Source: Schlegelella_A sp035995885 (GTDB lineage: Bacteria > Pseudomonadota > Gammaproteobacteria > Burkholderiales > Burkholderiaceae_C). Taken from it: DNA of 64,000 nucleotides. Location of the stretch: assembly GCA_035995885.1 (NCBI GenBank), contig DASYKC010000156.1, forward strand, positions 33,169-97,168, given 5' to 3'. The translations under genes and the position numbers were made by a program. The notes under the pieces were generated by a model. The model was not told where the DNA came from, made no database searches, and was given only the letters and a program-made list of their open reading frames with translations. Positions 42,048-54,076 of the stretch are shown here, in pieces (positions within the stretch are counted from its first letter, which is position 1; the number at the start of each line of letters is the position of its first letter).

Positions 42048-43238
42048 CTACTCCCACGACAGCGCACCACCGGTCTGGTAGTCGATGACGCGGGTCTCGA
42101 AAAAATTGCGCTCCTTCTTGAGGTCGATCATCTCGCTCATCCATGGGAACGGGTTTTCCTCGTTCGGGAAGAGCTCCGCGAGGCCGATCTGCGTCGCCCG
42201 CCGGTTGGCGATGTAGCGCAGGTAGCCCTTGAACATGGACGCGTTCATGCCGAGCACGCCGCGCGGCATGGTGTCTTCGGCGTAGCGGTACTCGAGCGCC
42301 ACCGCCTTCTCGAACAGCGTCTTGATCTCGGCCTTGAACTCCGGCGTCCAGAGCTGCGGGTTCTCGGCCTTGATCTGGTTGATCAGGTCGATGCCGAAAT
42401 TGCAGTGCATCGACTCGTCGCGCAGGATGTACTGGTACTGCTCGGCGGCGCCGGTCATCTTGTTCTGCCGGCCGAGCGCCAGGATCTGGGTGAAGCCGAC
42501 GTAGAAGAAGAGGCCTTCCATCAGGCAGGCGAAGACGATCAGCGACTTCAGCAGGGTGCGGTCGTCCTCGACCGTGCCGGTGTGGAAGTGCGGATCCATG
42601 ATCGCCGTGATGAACGGGATCAGGAACTCGTCCTTGTCGCGGATCGACTCGATCTCGTTGTAGGCGTTGAAGATCTCGCTCTCGTCGAGGCCGAGCGACT
42701 CGACGATGTACTGGTAGGCGTGGGTGTGGATCGCCTCCTCGAACGCCTGGCGCAAGAGGAACTGGCGGCATTCGGGCGCCGTGATGTGGCGGTAGGTGCC
42801 GAGGACGATGTTGTTGGCGGCGAGCGAATCGGCGGTGACGAAGAAGCCGAGGTTCCGCTTGACGATGCGGCGCTCGTCTTCGGTCAGGCCGTTCGGATCC
42901 TTCCAGGTCGCGATGTCGCGCGACATGTTGACTTCCTGCGGCATCCAGTGATTGGCGCAGGACGCGAGGTACTTCTCCCACGCCCACTTGTACTTGAACG
43001 GCACCAGCTGGTTGACGTCGGTGGCGCCGTTGATGATGCGCTTGTCGGAGGCCTTGACCCGGCGCGCGATCGGCGCCGGCGTGGCGCCAGCCGAGGCTGA
43101 TCGCTGCGAAGGAACGGCCACCGGTTCGGCGCTGAAGGAGGGCGCCGCAACCGGCGACGGCAAGGCGGAGACCGCGCGGGGCGCGGTGCTTGCGGCGTGA
43201 ACGTTCTCGGTGGTTCTGTCTTCTTCCCAAACCAGCAT
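42048..43238 (-). CDS. nrdB: class I ribonucleotide reductase, beta (radical) subunit
   Basis: The 396-residue R2 protein holds the di-iron centre and radical used by NrdA. After an Ala/Pro-rich N-terminal extension (residues 1-60), the metal and radical residues fall as Asp137, Glu168, His171 and Tyr175, the same spacing as E. coli Asp84-Glu115-His118-Tyr122, and the second set is in RDESMHCNFG. The surrounding sequence (AFEEAIHTHAYQY) resembles the Chlamydia-like R2 branch, but a Tyr rather than Phe occupies the radical site. ATG 43238 was chosen; the open frame upstream reads into the nrdA spacer. It follows nrdA by 150 bases. Confidence 0.95.
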   Translation of the reverse strand: MLVWEEDRTTENVHAASTAPRAVSALPSPVAAPSFSAEPVAVPSQRSASAGATPAPIARRVKASDKRIINGATDVNQLVPFKYKWAWEKYLASCANHWMPQEVNMSRDIATWKDPNGLTEDERRIVKRNLGFFVTADSLAANNIVLGTYRHITAPECRQFLLRQAFEEAIHTHAYQYIVESLGLDESEIFNAYNEIESIRDKDEFLIPFITAIMDPHFHTGTVEDDRTLLKSLIVFACLMEGLFFYVGFTQILALGRQNKMTGAAEQYQYILRDESMHCNFGIDLINQIKAENPQLWTPEFKAEIKTLFEKAVALEYRYAEDTMPRGVLGMNASMFKGYLRYIANRRATQIGLAELFPNEENPFPWMSEMIDLKKERNFFETRVIDYQTGGALSWE

Positions 43239-43388
43239 TGCGGATATTTCCTCTGCGTCCCGATTATCGGAACAATGACTGCGAAGCCCAAGACATATCA
43301 ATCGCCGCGCTTCGATTTTGTTGCTCTGTTGCATCGCGAACTGCGATTCGCGGTACTCGTTCACGCGCGCCGAAGTCGACGCGCTTGC

Positions 43389-46301
43389 TCACTGACACGC
43401 TTCACACTCCGGGTTGTCGAGCGCGCAGAACTTGACGTCGCTCGCGAGCTCGTCGCTCGTCGGCGCCGCGACCGCCGTGCTGCTCACGGTCGCCGTGCTG
43501 CTGCGCGCACCGTTCGACACGGCGTTGAGCTGGCTCGACTTGACGGTCGACTTCTCGGCGTTGGTCGCGCTCTGCGTGCGCAGGTAGTAGGTCGTCTTCA
43601 GGCCGCGCAGCCAGGCGAGCTTGTAGGTCTCGTCGAGCTTCTTGCCCGAGGCGCCGGCCATGTAGATGTTGAGCGACTGCGCCTGGTCGATCCACTTCTG
43701 GCGCCGCGCCGCCGCCTCGACCAGCCACTGCGTCTCGATCTCGAAGGCGGTCGCGTAGAGCGCCTTCAGGTCTTCGGGAACGCGGTCGATCCGCTTCAGC
43801 GAGCCGTCGAAGTGCTTCAGGTCCATGACCATCACCTCGTCCCAGAGACCGGCGCGCTTCAAGTCGCGGACCAGGTACTCGTTGACGATCGTGAACTCGC
43901 CCGACAGGTTCGACTTCACCGACAGGTTGCCGAACGATGGCTCGATCGAGGCGCTCACGCCGACGATGTTGGAGATGGTCGCCGTCGGCGCGATGGCGAC
44001 GCAGTTCGAGTTGCGCATGCCGTGCTCGCCGATGCGGGCGCGCAGCGCCGGCCAGTCGAGCGTCGTGCTGCGATCGATCTCGACCAGCGGCTTGCCCTCG
44101 GCCGTCTTCAGGCTGCCGCGCTGCTCGGCGAGCAGGTCGAGCGAATCGATCGGCAGGATGCCGCGATCCCAAAGCGAGCCGCGGTAGCTCGAGTAGCGGC
44201 CGCGCTCCTGGGCCAGCTCGGTCGAGGCCCAGTAGGCGTGGTAGCAGACCGCTTCCATCGAGCGGTCGGCGAACTCGACCGCGGCCTCGGACGCGTACGG
44301 CACCTTGATCTCGTAGAGCGCGTCCTGGAAGCCCATGATGCCGAGGCCGACCGGGCGGTGGCGCAGGTTCGAGTCGCGCGCCTTCTTGACCGCGTAGTAA
44401 TTGATGTCGATGACATTGTCGAGCATCCGCATCGCCGTCGCCACGGTCTTCTTGAGCTTGGCCTGGTCGAGCTGGCCGCCGGCAATGTGCTGGGCGAGAT
44501 TGACCGAGCCGAGGTTGCAGACCGCGATCTCGGTCGGGCCGGTGTTGAGGGTGATCTCGGTGCAGAGGTTGCTCGAGTGGACGACGCCGACGTGCTGCTG
44601 CGGCGAGCGCACGTTGCATGCGTCCTTGAAGGTGATCCAGGGATGGCCGGTCTCGAACAGCATGGTCAGCATGCGCCGCCAGAGGTCGGCCGCCTTGACC
44701 TTCTTGAACAGCTTGATCTCGCCGCGCCCGGCCTTGTCCTCGTAGGCCGTGTAGGCGACCTCGAAGGCGCGGCCGAACTTGTCGTGCAGGTCAGGGCAGG
44801 TGCTCGGCGAGAAGAGCGTCCAGTCGCCGCCCTCCATGACCCGCTTCATCAGCAGGTCGGGCACCCAGTTGGCGGTGTTCATGTCGTGCGTGCGCCGGCG
44901 GTCGTCGCCGGTGTTCTTGCGCAGCTCGAGGAACTCCTCGATGTCGAGGTGCCAGCTCTCGAGGTAGGCGCAGACCGCGCCCTTTCTCTTGCCGCCCTGG
45001 TTGACCGCGACCGCGGTGTCGTTGACGACCTTCAGGAACGGCACCACGCCCTGGCTCTTGCCGTTGGTGCCCTTGATGTAGCTGCCCAAGGCGCGGACGT
45101 TGGTCCAGTCGTTGCCGAGGCCGCCGGCAAACTTCGAGAGCAGCGCGTTCTCCTTGAGCGCCTCGTAGATGCCGTCGAGATCGTCGGAGACGGTGGTGAG
45201 ATAACAGCTCGACAGCTGCGAGCGGCGCGTCCCGGCGTTGAAGAGCGTCGGCGTCGAGCTCATGAAGTCGAATGTCGAGAGCACCTCGTAGAACTCGATC
45301 GCCCGCTCCTCGCGGTCGATCTCGCTCAGCGCCAGGCCCATCGCAACGCGCATGAAGAACGCCTGCGGCAGCTCGATGCGCGCTTCCTCGATGTGCAGGA
45401 AGTAGCGGTCGTACAGGGTCTGCAGGCCGAGGTAGTCGAACTGGAGGTCGCGGTCGGCCTTGAGCGCGGCGCCGAGGCGGCCCAGGTCGTAGTGGAGAAG
45501 CTTCTCGTCGAGCAGCTCGGCGCCGACGCCCTTCTTGATGAACTGCGGGAAGTACTCGGCGTAGCGCGTCGTCATGTCCGACTGGAGCAGCTCCTCGCCG
45601 AGGATCTCGCGCCGGATCGTGTGCAGCAGGAGGCGCGCGGTCGCCCGCGTGTAGCCGGGATCCTTCTCGATCAGCGTGCGCGCGGCGAGGATCGCCGCCT
45701 TGTGCACTTCGTCGATGGGCACGCCGTCGTACAGGTTGCGCCTGGTCTCGGTCAGGATCGGCTCGGGCCGAACATCGGCGCCGAGGCCGGCGCACGCCGA
45801 CTCGATCAGCGTCTGCATGCGCGCCGAGTCGAACGGCACGCGGACGCCGCGGTCGGTGACCATCAGCGCCGGCGCGACGACCGCCGGCGGGGCGACCTGG
45901 CGCGCCCGCTCCTGGGCGCGCCGCTCGCGGTAGAGCACGTAGGCGCGCGCAACCTCGTGGTGACCGCCGCGCATCAGGCCGAGCTCGACCTGGTCCTGCA
46001 CGTCCTCGATGTGGAAGGTGCCGCCGCCCGGACGCGAGCGCAGCAGGCCGCGAACGACCGATTCGGTCAGGCCGTCGACGGTCTCGCGAACGCTCGCCGA
46101 GGCCGCGCCCTGCGTGCCGTGGACGGCGAGAAACGCCTTCATCAGCGCGACCGCGATCTTGTTCGGCTCGAACGAGACGACGGCGCCGTTGCGGCGAAGA
46201 ATCTGGTAGCCCTGGTAGGCCGAAGCGGCCGGGGCGGGCCGGGCCGCGGCCCGGGTGGAAGCCGGAGCGACGGTGGTCGCCTGGGCGGTGGATGCTTGCA
46301 T
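43389..46301 (-). CDS. nrdA: class I ribonucleotide reductase, alpha subunit
   Basis: NrdA reduces ribonucleoside diphosphates to deoxy forms. The 970-residue protein has an Ala/Pro-rich leader, an ATP-cone regulatory domain (residues about 30-130, YQILRRNGAVVSFEPNKIAVALMKAF), the ten-stranded barrel with SSCYLTTVSDDLDGIY, the radical-site NLCTEI and PTATISNIVGVSASIEP, and the redox-active C-terminal cysteines in CALDNPECEACQ. ATG 46301 follows GAGGGGAAT. It is the first gene of nrdAB and has a NrdR-type control region upstream. Confidence 0.97.
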   Translation of the reverse strand: MQASTAQATTVAPASTRAAARPAPAASAYQGYQILRRNGAVVSFEPNKIAVALMKAFLAVHGTQGAASASVRETVDGLTESVVRGLLRSRPGGGTFHIEDVQDQVELGLMRGGHHEVARAYVLYRERRAQERARQVAPPAVVAPALMVTDRGVRVPFDSARMQTLIESACAGLGADVRPEPILTETRRNLYDGVPIDEVHKAAILAARTLIEKDPGYTRATARLLLHTIRREILGEELLQSDMTTRYAEYFPQFIKKGVGAELLDEKLLHYDLGRLGAALKADRDLQFDYLGLQTLYDRYFLHIEEARIELPQAFFMRVAMGLALSEIDREERAIEFYEVLSTFDFMSSTPTLFNAGTRRSQLSSCYLTTVSDDLDGIYEALKENALLSKFAGGLGNDWTNVRALGSYIKGTNGKSQGVVPFLKVVNDTAVAVNQGGKRKGAVCAYLESWHLDIEEFLELRKNTGDDRRRTHDMNTANWVPDLLMKRVMEGGDWTLFSPSTCPDLHDKFGRAFEVAYTAYEDKAGRGEIKLFKKVKAADLWRRMLTMLFETGHPWITFKDACNVRSPQQHVGVVHSSNLCTEITLNTGPTEIAVCNLGSVNLAQHIAGGQLDQAKLKKTVATAMRMLDNVIDINYYAVKKARDSNLRHRPVGLGIMGFQDALYEIKVPYASEAAVEFADRSMEAVCYHAYWASTELAQERGRYSSYRGSLWDRGILPIDSLDLLAEQRGSLKTAEGKPLVEIDRSTTLDWPALRARIGEHGMRNSNCVAIAPTATISNIVGVSASIEPSFGNLSVKSNLSGEFTIVNEYLVRDLKRAGLWDEVMVMDLKHFDGSLKRIDRVPEDLKALYATAFEIETQWLVEAAARRQKWIDQAQSLNIYMAGASGKKLDETYKLAWLRGLKTTYYLRTQSATNAEKSTVKSSQLNAVSNGARSSTATVSSTAVAAPTSDELASDVKFCALDNPECEACQ

Positions 46302-46456
46302 GGATTCCCCTCTGGGGTCCCGGCTTCTCATCGCTGCCAGGACGCTTTGTGTCATGCGCCGGAGCCCCGCTCCGACGATCGAAAAAACTCGCCAGGGAGG
46401 CGCTTCGCGACGCTTGGCAACGACCCCCTCGAGGCAAATTCAGGATACCGCGAGGA

Positions 46457-46503
46457 ACACTATATCTGGGGTCTGGTTGCTCAACAACCACTACCTATAG
46501 CGT
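46457..46503 (-). promoter_or_regulatory. nrdA promoter with two NrdR-like boxes
   Basis: Two boxes resemble the palindromic NrdR consensus ACACTATATATAGTGT: 46457-46472 (ACACTATATCTGGGGT, 13 of 16) and 46488-46503 (CCACTACCTATAGCGT, 12 of 16), 31 bases apart, or three helical turns. Read on the minus strand, TTGTTG (46487-46482) and TATAGT (46464-46459) form a promoter with a 17-base spacer, so box 1 covers the -10 and box 2 lies just upstream of the -35. The rest of the 285-base nrdA-ampD spacer shows only short hairpins. Confidence 0.75.
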
Positions 46504-46586
46504 CTAACCCGTAGATTTATCACGAACCGATTGTCGTCGATTTCGACGCTCGCGTGGCCAGGAGGGCCACTGCGGCGCGCTGCCGA

Positions 46587-47153
46587 TCAGGCGGCGAATA
46601 CGAGCTTCGCGGAGGGCGCGAGCCGGCGCAGTCGCGACCAGTCGAAGCCCACGCCCGGGTCCGCCTTGCGGCCGGGCGCGACGTGCTCGTGGCCGGCGAC
46701 GGCGGCGATCGGATAGCGCAGCGCGAGGCTGCGCAGGAGACCGGCGAGGACCGGATATTGGGCGTCGTCGAAGGCCTCGCCTTCGAGCCCTTCGAGCTCG
46801 ATGCCGATCGAGAAATCGTTGCAGTCCTCGCGCCCTCGCCACTGCGACGCACCGGCGTGCCAGGCGCGGTCGTCGCACGACACGAACTGCACCAGCGCGC
46901 CGTCGCGGCGGACCACGAAATGCGTCGAGACCGCGAGGCCGCGGATGGTCTCGAAGTAGGGATGCGTGCTCCAGTCGAGCTGATTGGCGAAGAGGCGCTC
47001 GATCGCGTCGCCGCCGTACTCGCCGGGCGGCAGGCTGATCGAGTGGAGGACGACCAGGTCGACCAGCGTCGCCGCAGGTCGCGGGCCGAAGTTCGGCGAC
47101 GGCGCGTGGCGCGCGCGGCGCAGCCAGCCGCCCTGCCAGTCGTGCTCCCTCAA
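46587..47153 (-). CDS. ampD: 1,6-anhydro-N-acetylmuramyl-L-alanine amidase
   Basis: AmpD splits anhydro-muropeptides during peptidoglycan recycling and limits beta-lactamase induction in some species. The 188-residue protein has the zinc-amidase features VVLHSISLP (His), STHFVVRRDGALVQFV (His), WHAG, SIGIELEGLE (Glu) and AGHEHVAPGRKADPGVGFDW (His and Asp ligands). The start is TTG at 47153-47151. It follows pilR by a 76-base spacer in which nothing is seen. Confidence 0.95.
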   Translation of the reverse strand: MREHDWQGGWLRRARHAPSPNFGPRPAATLVDLVVLHSISLPPGEYGGDAIERLFANQLDWSTHPYFETIRGLAVSTHFVVRRDGALVQFVSCDDRAWHAGASQWRGREDCNDFSIGIELEGLEGEAFDDAQYPVLAGLLRSLALRYPIAAVAGHEHVAPGRKADPGVGFDWSRLRRLAPSAKLVFAA

Positions 47154-47229
47154 CAGCGCACCTTCGCGCGGCGCGCGGTCGCGCCGATCGCGCGGGAGCG
47201 CCTCTTGCCGAGCGGCGATGCGGGGGCGC

Positions 47230-48770
<1,541 letters not shown>

Positions 48771-48774
<4 letters not shown>

Positions 48775-50648
48775 GAGGTGAGCGTCGGTCTTTCCGCCGC
48801 CAGGACGACGGCGCGTCGCAGGTCGACGAAGAAGTCGTTGCGGCGCGGCTCCTCGGGCGGCAGCAGCCGGTAGTCGATGCGGGCGCCGTATCGTTCGCAG
48901 AGCTCCCGGCAAATGTAAAGGCCGAGGCCCGCGCCGCGGCTGCGCGTCGAGAAAAAGGGCTCGAACAAATAGGCCTCGACGTCGGCCGGGATCGGCGCGC
49001 CGTCGCTCAGGACGCTGAAGACGGCGCGCGTCGCGTCGTCGGCCGACGGCGCGAGCCGGACGCGGATCGCCCCCGGCGCATCGCTGACGTGGCGGCGCGC
49101 GTTGTCGAGCAGGTTGACGAGGACGCGGCGCAGGTGTTCGGCGTCGAACATGACGCCGAGCGGCGCGGCGGGCAATTCGAGCTGCAGCATGCCGGCACCG
49201 CCGACCTCGACCGCGGCGGCCTTCGCCCACTCGCCGCAGATGTCGGCGAGCTGCGCCGTCGCGTCGATCGCGCCGACCTCCTGCATCTGCCCGGGCGCGA
49301 CCTCCATGACGTCGTCGACGATGCGCTTCAGCCGCTCGACGTTCTCGGTGACCATCTTCATCAGCTGGCGCTGCGCCGGATCGGTGGCGTCTTCGGCGAG
49401 CAGGGCGTTGGCCTGCGAGATCGCCGCCAGCGGGTTCCTGATCTCGTGGGCGATGCCGGCCGAGACGCGCCCCATCGCGGCGAGCTTTTCCTGGCGGCTG
49501 CGCGCCTGCACGGTGCGGACGTCCTCGAGGAAGAGGACGCAGAACGCCTCGCTCGCCGGCGGCTCGCGCTTCCTCGTGAAGCGGACGCGAACGCGCAGCG
49601 TGCGATGCGAGTCGGGCGTGAACTGGATCGGCACGTCGCGGCCGGCCTCGGGCCAGACCGCCTCGGCGAAGGCCTGCTCGACGGCGCGAACCAGCGCGCC
49701 CCAGGCGGGAACGCCGCGCAGCTGGAACGGCGCGGCGCGGCTCATCCCTTCGGGCGCGAGCAGGCGCCGCGCCGACGGGTTGGCGGCGCGCACCTTGCCG
49801 GCACGGTCGACGACGAGGACGCCGTCCTCCATCTCCTCGATCACGAGCCGGTTGAGCTGCGCCTGCTGGCGTGCCATCTCGAGGCTGCCCCGCGCGCTCA
49901 GCTCCTCGCGCGCGAGCCGCCCGGCGAGCTCGCCGGCGAGGACGGTGATGACGAAGAAGCCGCTGCCGGCCAGGCCCGCCTGCGTCATCAGGAGCGTCGC
50001 CTCGCCGCCGGCGACCATGCTGAGCCAGGCGGTGAGGAGCAGCGCCAGGGTCGCGCCGGCGGCGGTCGCCAGCGCCAGCACGCGCGGCGTCAGCACACCG
50101 GCCATCAGCACCGGCAGGACGAGCAGCGCGACGTAGTTGAAGCTCGACCCGGGCGAGGCGATGTGGAGCGCGGTGAAGAGCGTCAGGTCGGCACCGATCG
50201 TCGCCAGCCACTGCGGGCTGCGCAGCTGCGCGAACGCCTGCGGCGCGGCGCCGCGGCGAAAGCGCGGCAGCAGCCACATGCTGATCGCGAGCGTCGCGTA
50301 GGCGATGCTGACGGTGACGACGGCGGCCGACGGCCGCAGGCCGAACGCGCCGGTCAGCGCCACCGAGATGATGAGGGCGACGCCGATCGCCGCGCGCGCG
50401 GCGATGAAGGCGCCGTAGATGCGCTCGAACGTCGTCTCGGCGATCGTGCGGCTGCCGCGGGCGCGGCGCTCGCGGCCGTCGTCGCCGTCGTTGGTCCACG
50501 ATGCGGTGAAGCGCGAATCCTCGACCAGCGACGGATGGTCGCCGGTCGCGCCGAAGGCGCCGAACCAGGACTCGTCGACGACGGTCGGGCGGCGCGCCGC
50601 CCGCGGCCGCGCCGGCGCGGCGCCACCGGGGCGTGGCGTCGCGCTCAT
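48771..50648 (-). CDS. pilS: PilS-like sensor histidine kinase
   Basis: The 625-residue kinase has about six N-terminal membrane helices (residues 70-235), a PAS domain (DGVLVVDRAGKVRAANPSARRLL), a HisKA dimerisation domain with the phospho-acceptor in GIAHEIRNPLAA, and an HATPase domain ending in GAGLGLYICREL. The ~70-residue cytoplasmic N-tail is longer than in Pseudomonas PilS. Paired with pilR in the type IV pilus control arrangement; pilin genes are not in this window. Confidence 0.88.
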
Positions 50649-50718
50649 CGGCGCGCGCGGCGCGACCGCTGCCGCCGCGCGAGACCGGCGATGCGGGCGG
50701 GGCCGCGGAGCGAAGGCC

Positions 50719-50967
50719 TCATGGCGCCGGGGTCTGCGCCTTCTCGTAGGCGGCGCGATGGGCGTCGCCGCAGAAGACGCCGCCCCGGCCCGGCAGCGCC
50801 TCGTCGCGCGGCAGGTGAACGCCGCAGTGAGCGCAGGCGATCATCTCCTGCGGCGCCGGCGCGCCGGGCGGCGGCGGCCGCGCGCCGCCGCCGCCGCGCC
50901 GGCTGGTCGCGCCGCGCAGCAGCCAGAGCAGGACGAAGACGGCGACGAGAAAGAGGAGGATCTTCAT
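50719..50967 (-). CDS. PP0621 family small membrane protein
   Basis: The 82-residue protein has an N-terminal helix (MKILLFLVAVFVLLWLLRG), an Arg/Gly/Pro linker and a small metal-finger-like motif CAHCGVHLPRDEALPGRGGVFC, the pattern of the PP0621 family found next to pilS or ccsA. The function is unknown. It lies 4 bases after the ccsA-like gene. Confidence 0.85.
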   Translation of the reverse strand: MKILLFLVAVFVLLWLLRGATSRRGGGGARPPPPGAPAPQEMIACAHCGVHLPRDEALPGRGGVFCGDAHRAAYEKAQTPAP

Positions 50968-50971
50968 CGGC

Positions 50972-51811
50972 TCACGCGGTCGGCGGGCGGTGCAGGACGA
51001 CCTCGAGCACGAAGCGCGAGCCGACGTAGGCGAGCAGCAGCAAGGCGGCGCCGGCGTAGACGCCGCGCGTCGCCTTCCGGCCGCGCCAGCCGAAGGCACG
51101 ACGTCCGGCGAGCAGGCCCGCGAAGACGATCCAGCCGAGGACCGAGAAGACCGACTTGTGGTCCCAGCGCCAGTGGTCGCTGAACCAGAAGCCGAGGACG
51201 ATCGCCGCCGAGAGGACGACGAAACCGGCGGCGACGAAGCGGAACGTCAGCCGCTCGAGGCGCAGCAGCGGAACGCCTTGCAGCGCCGGGTCGGCGAGCG
51301 TCGGCGCGCGCCGCATCTGCCGCTCGGCGCGGTTGAGGAGGAGCGCATGCAGGACGGCGACGCCGAACAGGCCGTACGAGGCGACGCCGAGCAGCCAGTG
51401 CAGCGGCGCCCAGATCGAGGCCGCCTGCGGATGGACCTGGCCGGGAAACAGCCAGGCGAGGACGACGACGACGACGCCGAGCGACGCGAGCGCGCGCCGC
51501 GCACCGGCGAGCGGAACGAAACGGCTCTCGAGCTCGTAGACGGCGAGCACCAGCCAGAGCGTCACCGACAGCGCCGGCGCGAAGCCGAAGCGCGCGCCGG
51601 GGCGGTCGGAGCCGATGCCGGCGACGTCGATCACGATCGACAGGCCCTGCGCGATCCAGCCGACCAGCAGCGCCCTGTGCAGGCCGGCCGAAAAGCGCTC
51701 GCTCGGGATCGCCGCGGCGAGATAGCACGCGAGGGCGACGACGCTCGGCACGGTGAGCGCCAGCGACATCGGCGTGACCGCGCCTGCCTCGGGACCGAAC
51801 GATAGAATCAT
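50972..51811 (-). CDS. CcsA/YpjD-like cytochrome c assembly membrane protein
   Basis: The ~279-residue protein has eight membrane helices and the family segments HWLLGVASYGLFGVAVLHALLL and WFSDHWRWDHKSVFSVLGW, the latter the tryptophan-histidine site typical of haem handling in CcsA relatives. The group is usually annotated cytochrome C assembly protein, but its place beside ffh suggests the YpjD branch, whose role is less clear. ATG 51811 was chosen; a GTG two codons upstream or ATG 51769 are alternatives. Confidence 0.87.
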   Translation of the reverse strand: MILSFGPEAGAVTPMSLALTVPSVVALACYLAAAIPSERFSAGLHRALLVGWIAQGLSIVIDVAGIGSDRPGARFGFAPALSVTLWLVLAVYELESRFVPLAGARRALASLGVVVVVLAWLFPGQVHPQAASIWAPLHWLLGVASYGLFGVAVLHALLLNRAERQMRRAPTLADPALQGVPLLRLERLTFRFVAAGFVVLSAAIVLGFWFSDHWRWDHKSVFSVLGWIVFAGLLAGRRAFGWRGRKATRGVYAGAALLLLAYVGSRFVLEVVLHRPPTA

Positions 51812-51849
51812 CCGCACAAGTGTACTGACCCAGTTTTCGCACCGACGAC

Positions 51850-53229
<1,380 letters not shown>

Positions 53230-53265
53230 GTTCGGCGCGCCGCCCGCACAGGATCGAAAGGCACG

Positions 53266-54063
53266 ATGGACCCCATCTACATTTCGGTGATCGCCTTGTT
53301 GTGCGCCCTGCCGCTGGTGTGGTGGCTGGCGCGCCTGCAGTCTCCCTCGGCGCGGCCCGAGATGCCGGCCGAGCGGCTCGACACGCTGGCCGGCTGGCCG
53401 CCGGAGCCGACGCGCATCCTGCGTTCTTCCGAGCGGCTCGCGTTCAGCACCTTGAAGCTCGCCCTGCCCGGCTACCTGATCCTGGCGCAGGTGCCGCTGG
53501 CGCGCTTCCTGACTGTTCCGAAACGCAACTCCTATGCCGAATGGATGCGCCGGCTCGGCAACCAGTGCGTCGACTTCGTCGTCTGCGACGTCACGTCGCA
53601 GGTGGTCGCGGTGGTCGAGGTCCGCCCGCCGATGGAGACCCTCGACGACAAGGTCCGCGTCCGCCTCGACCGGGTCGCGCGCGCCCTCAAGGCGGCGCGG
53701 ATTCCGCTCCACGTCTGGAACGAGGAAAAGCTGCCGTCGATCGAGGCCGCGCGCGAAAATCTCTTGCCGAGCGCGCCGGCGGTGCCCGCCGGCATGGCCA
53801 AGAAGCCGGCCGTGATCGCGGCCGTGGCGACCGTGATCGGCGCGGCCGAGTTCAGCGAAGCCGCGTTCGGCGAGGCGGCGGTGAACGAGGCGCGCATGGA
53901 CGACGCCGTCGTCGAAGGCGGCCCGGCCGTCGATCCCTTCGCCGACACCGACCGCGACTGGGCGGACGGCGAAGTGATCGAGGTGCGCGAGCCGAGCACG
54001 ACGTCGTGGTTCGACGAGCTCGACTCGGTAACCGCCGAGCTGCCGCCGACCGCGAAGCGCTAG
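53266..54063 (+). CDS. DUF2726 family protein
   Basis: The 265-residue protein has an N-terminal membrane helix (YISVIALLCALPLVWWLARL) and a DUF2726 domain (residues about 45-165: ERLAFSTLKLALPGYLILAQVPLARFL, then FVVCDVTSQVVAVVEV), a fold related to restriction-endonuclease-like nucleases. The C-terminal 90 residues are acidic and low-complexity. The function is unknown. It ends 13 bases from the convergent ftsY gene. Confidence 0.85.
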   Translation: MDPIYISVIALLCALPLVWWLARLQSPSARPEMPAERLDTLAGWPPEPTRILRSSERLAFSTLKLALPGYLILAQVPLARFLTVPKRNSYAEWMRRLGNQCVDFVVCDVTSQVVAVVEVRPPMETLDDKVRVRLDRVARALKAARIPLHVWNEEKLPSIEAARENLLPSAPAVPAGMAKKPAVIAAVATVIGAAEFSEAAFGEAAVNEARMDDAVVEGGPAVDPFADTDRDWADGEVIEVREPSTTSWFDELDSVTAELPPTAKR

Positions 54064-54076
54064 CGGCCCGCCCCGC

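Noticed and set aside
43197..46514. A 1105-codon open frame on the plus strand opposite nrdA
   Set aside because: It mirrors nrdA, has Arg/Ala/Asp-rich low-complexity sequence without motifs, and arises because GC-rich coding DNA lacks stop codons in antisense.
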